Shown in pieces: positions 11,930 to 19,841 of a stretch of 64,000 bases of DNA. Origin of the DNA: Actinomycetes bacterium (GTDB lineage Bacteria; Actinomycetota; Acidimicrobiia; Acidimicrobiales; Palsa-688); NCBI GenBank assembly GCA_021811865.1, contig JAKAQB010000003.1, forward strand, positions 49,349 to 113,348, given 5' to 3'. The position numbers were made by a program, and so were the translations under genes. A model generated the notes under the pieces. It saw nothing but the letters and a program-made list of their open reading frames with translations. It was not told the origin of the DNA and did no database searches. Within the stretch, counting starts at the first letter, position 1; each line of letters starts with the position of its first letter.

Positions 11930-12709
11930 CTACCGGCCGGCGACGGCGCCATCGTCGGTGGCCGATCCGAGGTAGGCGGCGATGACGGCATCGTTCGCCC
12001 GCACGTCCGCCGGTGATCCTTCGGCGATGACGCGGCCCATGTCGAGGACGGTGACACGGTCGGCGATACGGCTCACGAAGGCGATGTCGTGCTCGACGAG
12101 AAGCATCGTGAGCCCCTCCTCTCGTAGGTGCGCGAGGAGGTCGCTCAGCTCGCGGCGCTCCTCGCCGCGCAGGCCTGCGGCCGGCTCATCGAGCAGGAGC
12201 AGCTTCGGGTTGCCGCAGAGCGCGCGGGCGATTTGGAGGGCGCGCTGGCGTCCGAGCGGGAGGGACTCGACCGGCGTCTCTGCCCACTCCTGGAGCCTGG
12301 TCTGGGCGAGAGCGGCGCGGGCGCGCTCGCGGATCCTCGGCTCCTCCTGGAAGTGGCGCGGCAGGCGCAGTGCCGCCTCGAGGAACTCGTGGTGGGTCCA
12401 GGAGTGCGCGCCCACCATCACGTTCTCGATCGTCGTCATGCCCCGGAAGAGGTGGACGGTCTGGAAGGTGATCGCGATCCCGAGGCGGGCGCGCGCCGCG
12501 GGGCGGAGCCCTTCGATCCGCCGCCCCTCAAAGCTGATGGTGCCCTGCTCGGGGCGGAGGTGGCCGGTGACGAGGCCGAAGAGGGTCGACTTGCCCGCGC
12601 CGTTCGGCCCGATCAGGCCTCGCAGCTCGCTCGCGGCGACCGAGAGCGACACGTCGTCGACGGCCCGGACTCCGCCGAAGCTCCTCACCAGGCGCTCGAG
12701 CCGGAGCAT
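11930..12709 (-). CDS. livG: LivG-type ABC transporter ATP-binding protein
   Basis: The 259-residue ATPase shows Walker A GPNGAGKSTLFGLVTG, the LivG-type FQTVHLFRGMTTIENVMVG stretch, signature LPLGRQRALQIARAL and Walker B LLLLDEPAAGL. It heads the livGFHM operon. ATG 12709 is preferred; a TTG at 12721 would add four residues. No gene for a periplasmic binding protein (livK) adjoins the operon, so it is either outside the window or supplied from elsewhere. Upstream, 12732-12747 has AGTCAA direct repeats that might be a control site. Confidence 0.9.
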   Translation of the reverse strand: MLRLERLVRSFGGVRAVDDVSLSVAASELRGLIGPNGAGKSTLFGLVTGHLRPEQGTISFEGRRIEGLRPAARARLGIAITFQTVHLFRGMTTIENVMVGAHSWTHHEFLEAALRLPRHFQEEPRIRERARAALAQTRLQEWAETPVESLPLGRQRALQIARALCGNPKLLLLDEPAAGLRGEERRELSDLLAHLREEGLTMLLVEHDIAFVSRIADRVTVLDMGRVIAEGSPADVRANDAVIAAYLGSATDDGAVAGR

Positions 12710-12721
12710 CGGTGGCAACAA

Positions 12722-12906
12722 TAGCTGTATCAGTCAAAGTCAAGTCACGGGATCGACGAACAGAGCGCGATGAGCCGCAGTGGCGCTGTCGGGGCTGGGC
12801 GGGCCCCGGCGGCGGACTGGACGGCGAGGAGCAAGGATGGCCGCACCTTGGACCGTCCCTTTCCCACCGCGAAGGACCCTTCAGCCACCACGGTGGCGTA
12901 CCTCGC
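12722..12906. other. Non-coding stretch upstream of livG
   Basis: No credible gene on either strand. It is locally AT-richer and holds two adjacent AGTCAA units plus a third AGTCA (12732-12747), reading TTGACT twice on the livG strand. This could be part of the livG promoter or an operator, but I see no properly spaced -10 box. Confidence 0.4.
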
Positions 12907-12912
12907 TAGGGT
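12907..12912 (+). promoter_or_regulatory. Leaderless-type -10 box (TAGGGT) before the decayed hydrolase
   Basis: TAGGGT lies 8 nt before ATG 12921, the spacing seen at leaderless starts elsewhere in this window. It marks the former start of the hydrolase pseudogene. Confidence 0.35.
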
Positions 12913-12920
12913 CGGGACCG

Positions 12921-13376
12921 ATGGTCAGCACCTCGACTCTTCACAAGCGTCACAACCTCGGACGGCGTTCGCATCGCGGCGCACGATCTCGGCGGTGCGG
13001 GGCTCGTCCAAGCACGTTCTCCTCCCTCTACTGGTTCGAGCCGATTGTCGTCCCGACCGACGGTCCGCCGTCCCCCGCCCCGGACCACAGCCTGGCCCGG
13101 GGGCCGCGCGCTCGGCGCGCGGCCTTCCCCTCCCTCGAGGCCACCTACGACAACTACGCGTCGAAGCCCTCACTCGATGCTCTCTCTCCGGCGCCGCGCG
13201 CCCACGTCGAGCTCGGCTCCGACGCGCTCGAGCTGCTCGCCCCGCGGTTGAACCGCGCCCGGGTGGAGGTGGTGGCCGGGATCGGGCACTTCGGACCGCT
13301 CGAGGACACCGTCGCCGCCTCGGTCGGGCAAGCGCTCGGCGTCGAGCGCGCATCGGAGCCGCACGCGGCGCCGTGA
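12921..13376 (+). pseudogene. Decayed alpha/beta hydrolase
   Basis: Three islands of alpha/beta-hydrolase similarity occur in order, separated by deletions and a frame change. The N-terminus VTTSDGVRIAAHDLGG is read from 12949 in frame 1. The lid region WFEPIVVPTDGPP and ATYDNYASKPSLDAL follow in frame 3. The C-terminal histidine segment VEVVAGIGHFGPLED also lies in frame 3. The nucleophile elbow (GxSxG) and most of the core are missing. The intact homologue at 34328-35197 has the same lid phrase (ALANYAGKSPFAAF). The remnant ends against the start of an intact, different hydrolase. Confidence 0.7.
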
Positions 13377-14170
13377 CTCACGTCGACGTCGAAGGCCACT
13401 GTCTCGAGGTGCGCCGGCTCGCGCCGACGCGCGCCGGGCTGCCCACGCTCGTCTTCCTCCACGAGGGGCTCGGCTGCGCCGAGTTGTGGCGCGGCTTCCC
13501 GCAGGACCTCGCCGCGGCGACCGGTTGCGGGGCGGTCGTGTACTCGCGCTACGGCTACGGGAGATCCGACCCGTTCACCGAGCCGAGGACCATGCGGTAC
13601 ATGCATGAGGAGGCGGCACGGTCGCTTCCCGTGCTCCTCGACCGGCTCGACGTCGCTGAGCCGCTCATCGTCGGGCACAGCGACGGCGCGTCCATCGCTC
13701 TCCTCTACGCCTCGGCGCCCACGCGACCGGTCGCGGGCCTCGCCCTCCTCGCGCCGCACGTCTTCGTCGAAGACCTCTCGATCGCGGCGATCGAGGCCGC
13801 CCGGCGCGCCTACCTCGAGGGGGACCTGCGTGAGCGCCTCGCCAGGTACCACGAGGACCCGGACGCGACCTTCTTCGGCTGGAACGACGTGTGGCTGTCG
13901 CCAGAGTTCAGGACCTGGAACATCGAGGAGGCGCTCGGGAGCGTCACCTGCCCGGTCCTCGTCGTGCAGGGGACCGCCGACCCTTACGGGACCCTCGCCC
14001 AGGTGAGGGCCGTCGCGGCAGGCGTCAGGGGCGACTTCGGCGAGGTGACGATCGACGGGTGCGGGCACGCCCCCCACCTCGGGGCGCCGGAGGAGACGCT
14101 CTTGGCCGTCGCCCGGTTCGTCGTGCGAGCGGCTGCACGACAGGAGGATTCCTCGACGCCGTGCACCTGA
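13373..14170 (+). CDS. Alpha/beta-fold hydrolase
   Basis: This 265-residue enzyme has an oxyanion-type LVFLHEGLGCAELW, nucleophile elbow GHSDGAS and a C-terminal catalytic histidine in DGCGHAPHLGAPEE; the acid is probably the Asp in VVQGTADPYGT. GTG 13373 overlaps the preceding pseudogene's stop. Candidate roles next to box genes include hydrolysis of a CoA thioester or lactone, but the substrate cannot be read from sequence. The DpgC-like gene follows about 110 bp downstream on the same strand, so the two may share a transcript. Confidence 0.85.
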   Translation: MTHVDVEGHCLEVRRLAPTRAGLPTLVFLHEGLGCAELWRGFPQDLAAATGCGAVVYSRYGYGRSDPFTEPRTMRYMHEEAARSLPVLLDRLDVAEPLIVGHSDGASIALLYASAPTRPVAGLALLAPHVFVEDLSIAAIEAARRAYLEGDLRERLARYHEDPDATFFGWNDVWLSPEFRTWNIEEALGSVTCPVLVVQGTADPYGTLAQVRAVAAGVRGDFGEVTIDGCGHAPHLGAPEETLLAVARFVVRAAARQEDSSTPCT

Positions 14171-14277
14171 CGCCCGTGAGTGGCGAGAAGGGCGGATGCC
14201 CCGACATGTTGATCGTGACGTGCCCGAGCTCGGGGTCCATGATGTGGAACGAGCAATGGTTGACTAGCGTGGCGACA

Positions 14278-15477
14278 ATGGAAGTGGAGTCGACCTCGGG
14301 CGACCACGACATCGTCCGCATCTATGACGAGCTGACCGATGGCCATACGCAGTACCTCCGTGTCAGCGAGCTCGTCTACGCCGCGGCGGAGCGCTTCCCC
14401 GGTCTCGTGGCGACGCGCGCCGCGATCGACGCCGAGCGCACGCTGCTCCAGAAGGACAAGGCCGGCCTCGAGATCGCCCAGGGGGACTTCGTCGCGCGCG
14501 TGCTCACCGAGCGCACGACGGGTCTCCACCTTCTGCACGCTATGTCGCTCCCGACTGCCGCCGCGCTCGCGCGCCGCGAGGAGTTCGAGAAGTCCGGCAG
14601 CGTCGACCTCGGCCCGGTGCGCGTCGACCGGGACGGCGCGCTCGGGCGCGTCACGATCCAGAACCTGGAGGTGCTGAACGCCGAGGACGACGCCTCCGTC
14701 GCCGCGCTCGAGACGGCGGTCGACCTCGTCCTGCTCGACGACCGCATCGATGTGGGCGTGCTGCGGGGTGGGATGGCGACGCACCCGAAGTACGCGGGCC
14801 GGCGTATCCTCGGCAGCGGGATCAACCTGACGAGCCTGTACCACGGCCAGATCTCGCTCGTCGAATTCATGATCGAGCGCGAGCTGGGCGCCCTCACCAA
14901 GATGTATCGGGGTCACCGCGTCGTCTCCGAGGAGGACGGGATACTCGAGCCCGGGGAGAAGCCCTGGATCGCCGCTCTCGAGACCTTCGCGATCGGCGGC
15001 GCTTGCCAGTGGCTGCTCGTGATGGATCACGTGGTCGCCGGGAAGGGGTCCTATTTCAACCTGCCGGCGAACAAAGAGGGCATCATCCCCGGCTGCGGAG
15101 CGCTCCGCTTGCCGCGCTTCGTCGGCGGGCGGCTCGCGCGCCAGGCCATCCTCTTCGACCGCACGTTCCCTGTGGACGAGCCGGAGGGCCGCCTTGTGGT
15201 CGACGAGGTGGTCGACGCCGAAGCGGTCGGCCCGGTGATCGAGCGGGCTGCGGAGATGCTGACGAAGGTCGGGATGACGGCGCTGCGCGCCAACCGCAGG
15301 ATGCTGCGCCTCATCGACGAGCCGCTCGACCGGTTCCGGCTCTACATGGGCATGTACGCACGCGAGCAGGCCCGTTGCCTCTACAGCCCGGGTCTCATCG
15401 CCAACCTGGAGCGGAACTGGGACGCTGCGCACCGGCGGCGCCCGACGGCGGGTGCGAGGGAGTCGCCCACGGCGTGA
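14278..15477 (+). CDS. DpgC-like crotonase-superfamily protein (aryl-acetyl-CoA dioxygenase family)
   Basis: The 399-residue protein resembles DpgC, the cofactor-independent dioxygenase that turns 3,5-dihydroxyphenylacetyl-CoA into the corresponding arylglyoxylate. Visible family features are an N-terminal helical domain, VRVDRDGALGRVTIQNLEVLNAEDD, HPKYAGRRILGSGINLTSLYHG, the oxyanion-hole region ETFAIGGACQWLLVMDHV and NLPANKEGIIPGCGALRLPRF. Start is uncertain: ATG 14278 has no ribosome site, while ATG 14206 or 14239 would lengthen the poorly conserved N-terminus. It lies in the aromatic block near a 2-oxoacid:ferredoxin oxidoreductase that could consume an arylglyoxylate. Many homologues are labelled enoyl-CoA hydratase/isomerase, so hydratase activity is the main alternative. 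Confidence 0.75.
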   Translation: MEVESTSGDHDIVRIYDELTDGHTQYLRVSELVYAAAERFPGLVATRAAIDAERTLLQKDKAGLEIAQGDFVARVLTERTTGLHLLHAMSLPTAAALARREEFEKSGSVDLGPVRVDRDGALGRVTIQNLEVLNAEDDASVAALETAVDLVLLDDRIDVGVLRGGMATHPKYAGRRILGSGINLTSLYHGQISLVEFMIERELGALTKMYRGHRVVSEEDGILEPGEKPWIAALETFAIGGACQWLLVMDHVVAGKGSYFNLPANKEGIIPGCGALRLPRFVGGRLARQAILFDRTFPVDEPEGRLVVDEVVDAEAVGPVIERAAEMLTKVGMTALRANRRMLRLIDEPLDRFRLYMGMYAREQARCLYSPGLIANLERNWDAAHRRRPTAGARESPTA

Positions 15478-15797
15478 CGCCGGCGGCGAACGGCCGCGCC
15501 AGGTGCATTCGGGGTGGGGCGGGTTGCAGTGCCACCGCCCTAGCCCAAGCCCTGGCCCCGAGCTCGCCCGGCGTACCGTCGGCGAGTGCTCCGGCCCCGG
15601 TGACCCCGTCTGTAACCACCAAGCTCGGCGCACAACCCTCGTGCTGGGCGAGGTGCTCACGGGCTGTCCGCGTACCGCTGAGGGGCGGCCAGCGTCCCTG
15701 ATCGCTGCCCGGCCGGCGAGGCCGCGCTGCCGGCGAGGCCGGGGACCTGCTCCGTGGGTCTTCTCAGGACTTCGGCAGTGTACGTAGACCGAGGCAC
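15478..15797. other. Intergenic stretch with no recognisable gene
   Basis: GC-rich sequence between the aromatic block and the permease promoter. Frames on both strands are short and composition-driven. A 13-bp direct repeat GCCGGCGAGGCCG occurs twice near 15713-15742. I see no tRNA or convincing terminator. Confidence 0.5.
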
Positions 15798-15826
15798 TTG
15801 ACATGAGAACGGAGGTCCCCTACAGT
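15798..15826 (+). promoter_or_regulatory. Sigma70-type promoter for the permease operon
   Basis: TTGACA (15798-15803) and TACAGT (15821-15826) are separated by exactly 17 bp, the best -35/-10 pair in the window. Transcription would begin near 15833, leaving a leader of about 70-80 nt before the permease. Confidence 0.7.
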
Positions 15827-15848
15827 AACTAACCCAGGTGCCGGTTTG

Positions 15849-15890
15849 CATTCAGCATTCAGCATTCGGTCGCACGCTGCGCTTGCGTGC
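15849..15890 (+). promoter_or_regulatory. Leader with heptamer repeats and a hairpin
   Basis: CATTCAG occurs at 15849 and 15856 and CATTCGG at 15863. They are followed by a GCACGC/GCGTGC stem (15872-15877 with 15885-15890, 7-nt loop). The position between promoter and start codon suits an operator or a translational control site; function is unproven. Confidence 0.35.
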
Positions 15891-15915
15891 CTGAGCGAAA
15901 GTGGGGGACCGAGCC

Positions 15916-17415
15916 GTGGCGAACGGCGGTCGCGCCGACGAAGGCGCTGGAAGGGAGCAACTGGGGGAGCGGCACCTCTCTGTGGTGGACGCGATCGCCC
16001 AATCCGCGGGGTTCATGGGGCCGGTCTTCTCCTCGGCGCTCCTGATCCCCCTCGTGGTCGGTGCGGGCGCCGCCGGCAAGGGAGCCGGGATCGCCACGCC
16101 GATCGCGATCATCATCGCCGCCATCGGAGTCGGGGGGCTCGGCTGGATCATCGCCGCGTACTCCCGCAAGATCCACGCGGCAGGTGCGCTGTACGACTAC
16201 GTCACCGACGGGTTTGGCAAGCGGGTGGGGTTCGTCGCAGGGTGGCTCTACTATGGCTGCACGCTCCTGCTCTCGGCTGGGATCGTGCTGCTCGTCGGCG
16301 GTATCACCTCTGGCTTTCTCAGCTCCGCGTACGGCGTGAACATCCCGTACTGGGTGATCGACCTCGTCTATGCGGTGCTCCTCTTCTGCCTGCTCTATTT
16401 CGGCGTGAAGATCTCGACGAAGGCACAGCTCGTGCTCGTGTCACTCTCCGCGCTCCTCGTCCTCGGCTTCTTCCTGTCCGTCATCGCGCAGGGCGGCCAC
16501 GGGGGCAACACGGCGCGGCCGTTCGAGCCGAGCTCTGCCGCGGACGGCTGGTCGGGCATCTTCTTCGGGATCGTCTACGCGATCCTCCTGTTCGTCGGGT
16601 TCGAGTCAGCGGCCAACCTCGGCGAGGAGACGGCGAACCCCAAGCGCTCCATCCCGATCGCGATCCTCGGGTCGGTGGGAGTCGTCACGGTGTTCTACGT
16701 CCTGGCCGCCTACGCGCAGGACATCGGCTTTGGTCTCGACATGACGCAGTGGGTGAAGAGCCCGGCGCCACTGTTCACGCTTGGCGCGCCGGGGGACTTC
16801 GGCACCTCGGTCCTGCTCGACTTCCTGAACATCGTGGTGATCTGCGACATCATGGCGGTCGGCGTCGGCGCGGCGGTTTCCTCCACGCGTGGCCTGTTCG
16901 CCATGGCGCGTGATCGGAGGATCCCCGGGCTCTTCGCGAAGGTCTCCAGGCGGTGGGGGACGCCCGTGAACGCGATCGTGTTCCAGGTCCTCCTCGGCGT
17001 CGCCTTCGTCCTCCTCGTGCGGCTGGACAACGGTGTGTTCCCCTTGAACGGCGCTCCCCAGTTCTTCCCCTTCTTCGCGTGGGTCGTGGGGCTCGGCGGA
17101 CTCGGCCTCGTCGTCGTGTACGCAGCGATCTCGCTGGGGGCGATCCGCGGGCTGTGGCACCACGCGAGCCACGCCGCCCTCGTGGTTGCCGTCGCCCTCG
17201 GGCTCGGGGTCGCCGCTGGTGGGATCTTCGGGAGCATCTACAAGGTGCCGTCTCCCGACGACCAGTGGATCTGGTACGTCATCGGCTGGGTCACCGTCGG
17301 CGCAGGGCTGACCGCGCTGAACATGGCACGAGAGAACCACAGCGCCGTGGCCGGAGCGTCGAGGGTCCTTCCCGACCTGAGCCTTGCGCAGGCGGATGCC
17401 GAGAGTGCCAGTTGA
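15916..17415 (+). CDS. APC-superfamily amino acid/amine permease
   Basis: The roughly 500-residue protein has about a dozen hydrophobic segments and APC-family landmarks: DAIAQSAGFMGPVFSSAL in helix 1, GFESAANLGEETANPKR after helix 6 and STRGLFAMARDRRIPGLF in the loop typical of amino-acid permeases. It would import the amine or amino acid processed by the downstream enzymes. GTG 15916 has GGGGGA 8 nt upstream; an in-frame GTG at 15901 is possible. Its stop overlaps the regulator's TTG start, so it leads the operon that runs to 23985. Confidence 0.88.
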   Translation: MANGGRADEGAGREQLGERHLSVVDAIAQSAGFMGPVFSSALLIPLVVGAGAAGKGAGIATPIAIIIAAIGVGGLGWIIAAYSRKIHAAGALYDYVTDGFGKRVGFVAGWLYYGCTLLLSAGIVLLVGGITSGFLSSAYGVNIPYWVIDLVYAVLLFCLLYFGVKISTKAQLVLVSLSALLVLGFFLSVIAQGGHGGNTARPFEPSSAADGWSGIFFGIVYAILLFVGFESAANLGEETANPKRSIPIAILGSVGVVTVFYVLAAYAQDIGFGLDMTQWVKSPAPLFTLGAPGDFGTSVLLDFLNIVVICDIMAVGVGAAVSSTRGLFAMARDRRIPGLFAKVSRRWGTPVNAIVFQVLLGVAFVLLVRLDNGVFPLNGAPQFFPFFAWVVGLGGLGLVVVYAAISLGAIRGLWHHASHAALVVAVALGLGVAAGGIFGSIYKVPSPDDQWIWYVIGWVTVGAGLTALNMARENHSAVAGASRVLPDLSLAQADAESAS

Positions 17416-18140
17416 GCGGGGCGGTGCAGAGCCGGCCGGGGGGATCCAGAATCGAGCCGAGGCTGGTCGAGAGGCGGGACAGCCGGCTCATCAACGAGGT
17501 GTACAAGAGGCTGCGCGCCGCGATCGTCAGCGGGGAGATCAGGCCGGACACCCGGCTCCTGCAGCAGCGGCTTGCCGCGAGCCTCGGTGTGAGCCGGACC
17601 CCGTTGCGCGAGGCGTTGCTCCGGCTCGAGCGGGACGGCTTCATCTACACGCTTCCGAACCGCGGGATGTTCGTCCGCGGGCTCACGATCGAGGACGTCG
17701 GGGAGCTCTACCAGCTGCGCGAAGTGCTCGAGCCGGTCGCCGCGCGGCTCGCCTGCGAGGTCGTGGACGAGGCCGGCATGGTGCGAGTGCGGGCGATCCA
17801 GCGCGCGCTCGAGGACCGCTACCCGGCGAGGGTGAGCGACGCCTTCCAGCGCAACGTCGACCTCCACACGACGCTGATCCGCTCGTGCCCGAACCGCCGC
17901 ATGGCTCAGCACCTGCAGGACATATGGGACCAGAACTCGGCGTTCCTCATCTTCAGCTACTACGCCCGCAGTGTCGGCGCGACGTCGGATATGGTGCGTG
18001 AGCACCGGGAGATCGTCGACGCCTACGTCGAGCGCGACGGCGCGCGGGTCGAGGAGCTGTTGCGCCTCCACATCCGGTGCGCAGCAGACGCACTCGCCGA
18101 GCGCATGGCGGACCGACCCCAAGAGGAAAGAGAAGTATGA
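17412..18140 (+). CDS. GntR-family (FCD subfamily) transcriptional regulator
   Basis: This 242-residue regulator has an N-terminal winged helix (NEVYKRLRAAIVSGEIRPDT, LAASLGVSRTPLREALLRLE, LPNRGMFVRGLT) and a C-terminal all-helical FCD ligand domain with possible metal ligands (residues around VDLHTTLI and REHREIVDAYVERD). TTG 17412 overlaps the permease stop (TTGA); GTG 17424 is an alternative. Being the second gene of the operon it probably autoregulates from the 15.8-kb promoter. FCD regulators commonly bind carboxylic acids or amino acids; the effector is unknown. Confidence 0.9.
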   Translation: MSGAVQSRPGGSRIEPRLVERRDSRLINEVYKRLRAAIVSGEIRPDTRLLQQRLAASLGVSRTPLREALLRLERDGFIYTLPNRGMFVRGLTIEDVGELYQLREVLEPVAARLACEVVDEAGMVRVRAIQRALEDRYPARVSDAFQRNVDLHTTLIRSCPNRRMAQHLQDIWDQNSAFLIFSYYARSVGATSDMVREHREIVDAYVERDGARVEELLRLHIRCAADALAERMADRPQEEREV

Positions 18141-18141
18141 C

Positions 18142-19104
18142 ATGTGCGGCCAGTGCGGTCTGATCCTCGAGCACGCAGGGCCTGTGGGTCACCTGCTGCG
18201 CGTTACCGAGGGCGCGATGCTCCATCGCGGCCCCGACTCGACGGGGTTCGCCCTCTATGGTGAGGAGCCCCACGAGGACCGAGTCATCATCCGGGCGCAT
18301 GCCCTTGGCGGCGTCGACGCGGACGAGGCGCTCTCTTCGGTGGTCCAGGGTATGAAGCGGGTGGACGCGCGCCTCACGGACGAGGCGCAGGCCACGGCTG
18401 GAGGTCGTGACGGAGGGACCTTCTTCCGGCTCACGGCGGACTTCGCGGGGAGCCCCGCGGTCCTTCTCGAGGCGATCGAGGCGACCGAGGGGGTGCGGGT
18501 CCACTCAATGGGCCGGCGGCTCGAGATCGTCAAGGACGTCGGCAGCGCCGACGAGGTCGCCTTGCGTCACGGCATCGACGAGTTCGTCGGCACGCACGGC
18601 ATGGCGCACTCACGCCTCGCGACGGAGTCGACGGTCGACGTGGAGCTCTCCCACCCCTTCTGGGCGCGGCCCTTCCTCGACGTCGCAATCACCCACAACG
18701 GTCAGCTGACGAACTACTACAAGATGAGGCGGCTCATGTCCGAGCGGAACCTCCAGTTCCTGACGGACAACGACTCGGAACTGATCGCGGTGTACATCGC
18801 GGAGCAGCTCGCAAAGGGCTCATCCCTGCACGAGGCCCTCCTGCGCTCTATCACCGCGCTGGACGGGGTGTTCACCTACCTTCTCGCGACCGAGTCGGCG
18901 ATCGGCTGCGCCACCGATCGGCTCGCGATCAAACCCCTCCTCGTGAGCCGGATCGACGGGACGACCGCACTCGCGACCGAGGAGCAGGCGCTCAGGAGGG
19001 TGTTCGACGCTGAGCTCGTTACTGAGTACGTGAGAGAGGCGACCGCCGTCGTGTGGGACGTCCCCGCGGTGAGCGACCAGGCAATGGAGGTGGGCGCAAG
19101 GTGA
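18142..19104 (+). CDS. glxB: Class II glutamine amidotransferase, GlxB/MgsA-like
   Basis: The start is fixed by the nucleophile: ATG at 18142 gives MCGQCGLI, and removal of Met would expose Cys2. HRGPDSTG, HGMAHSRLATES and HNGQLTNYY are the Ntn-hydrolase substrate-loop motifs of glutamate-synthase-like amidotransferases. The 320-residue protein corresponds to the N-terminal amidotransferase domain of GltB made as a separate subunit. In N-methylglutamate synthase and in rhizobial glx operons it is the first of three subunits. It would release an amine from a gamma-glutamyl amide. It overlaps the next gene by 4 bp (GTGA), so the complex is translationally coupled. AAGAGGAAAGAGAAG upstream is the ribosome site. 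Confidence 0.9.
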   Translation: MCGQCGLILEHAGPVGHLLRVTEGAMLHRGPDSTGFALYGEEPHEDRVIIRAHALGGVDADEALSSVVQGMKRVDARLTDEAQATAGGRDGGTFFRLTADFAGSPAVLLEAIEATEGVRVHSMGRRLEIVKDVGSADEVALRHGIDEFVGTHGMAHSRLATESTVDVELSHPFWARPFLDVAITHNGQLTNYYKMRRLMSERNLQFLTDNDSELIAVYIAEQLAKGSSLHEALLRSITALDGVFTYLLATESAIGCATDRLAIKPLLVSRIDGTTALATEEQALRRVFDAELVTEYVREATAVVWDVPAVSDQAMEVGAR

Positions 19105-19841
19105 GCATCGACCAGACCGCGGCGGGCAGGTGGGTCGGGCTGTCCGACGAGGCCGTGCACATCGACGCCGACGGGCTCGACGTCTACGAGCTCAACCGCA
19201 CGCTGCGTGAGCTCGCGCAGGAGAGCAAGCAGGTCGCGGTGGACAACCCCCGCGCGCGGCACAACCTCGGCATCGGACTCGAGGGGATGGGCGCTGAGAT
19301 CCACTTTCTGGGCAGCGTCGGCTACTACTGCGGCGGCTTCAACGCCGGCGCCTCCATCGTCGTGCACGGTAACGCCGGCTGGGGTGTCGGCGAGGCGATG
19401 TCCGAGGGCAGGATCGTCGTACGCGGATCGACCGCCTGGTCGGCGGGGGCGGGCATGCGGGGCGGGATGATCGTGATCCACGGCGACGGCGGGCCGCGCA
19501 CGGGGATCGCGATGAAGGGCGGAGACATCTTCGTGATGGGCTCCGTCGGGTTCCTGTCGGGGTTCATGGCCCACCGCGGCAAGATCGTCGTGCTGAACGG
19601 CGCAGGCGAGGGTCTCGGTGCGTCGATGTACGAAGGCAGGATCTTCATCTCGGGCGCTGTCGGCTCGCTCGGCGCCGACGCGATCGAGCGACCGGTCGAG
19701 GCAGAGGACACCGAGGAGCTCGTGCGTGACCTCGCGGTGGCAGGGCTGTCCTGGCCCGATGGCCCCTTCCGCAAGATCGAGGCGGAGGGACGACTGTGGT
19801 ACTTCGACAAGCACGATGGCCGGATCTGGAGGAGCATATGA
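19101..19841 (+). CDS. glxC: GXGXG-motif glutamate-synthase-like subunit, GlxC/MgsB-like
   Basis: The 246-residue protein is a right-handed beta-helix with repeated glycine motifs (GSVGYYCGGFNAGASIVVHG, GGMIVIHGDG, GRIFISGAVGSLG), equal to the C-terminal GXGXG domain of glutamate synthase alpha subunits. It has no catalytic residues of its own and is structural in the assembled synthase. GTG 19101 overlaps the amidotransferase stop and its own stop overlaps the next ATG (19838-19841), so all three subunits are coupled one-to-one. Confidence 0.9.
   Translation: MSIDQTAAGRWVGLSDEAVHIDADGLDVYELNRTLRELAQESKQVAVDNPRARHNLGIGLEGMGAEIHFLGSVGYYCGGFNAGASIVVHGNAGWGVGEAMSEGRIVVRGSTAWSAGAGMRGGMIVIHGDGGPRTGIAMKGGDIFVMGSVGFLSGFMAHRGKIVVLNGAGEGLGASMYEGRIFISGAVGSLGADAIERPVEAEDTEELVRDLAVAGLSWPDGPFRKIEAEGRLWYFDKHDGRIWRSI

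Noticed and set aside
13891..14277. Upstream extension of the DpgC-like protein
   Set aside because: It overlaps the hydrolase gene in another frame and reads as Arg-rich filler; family similarity starts near 14278.
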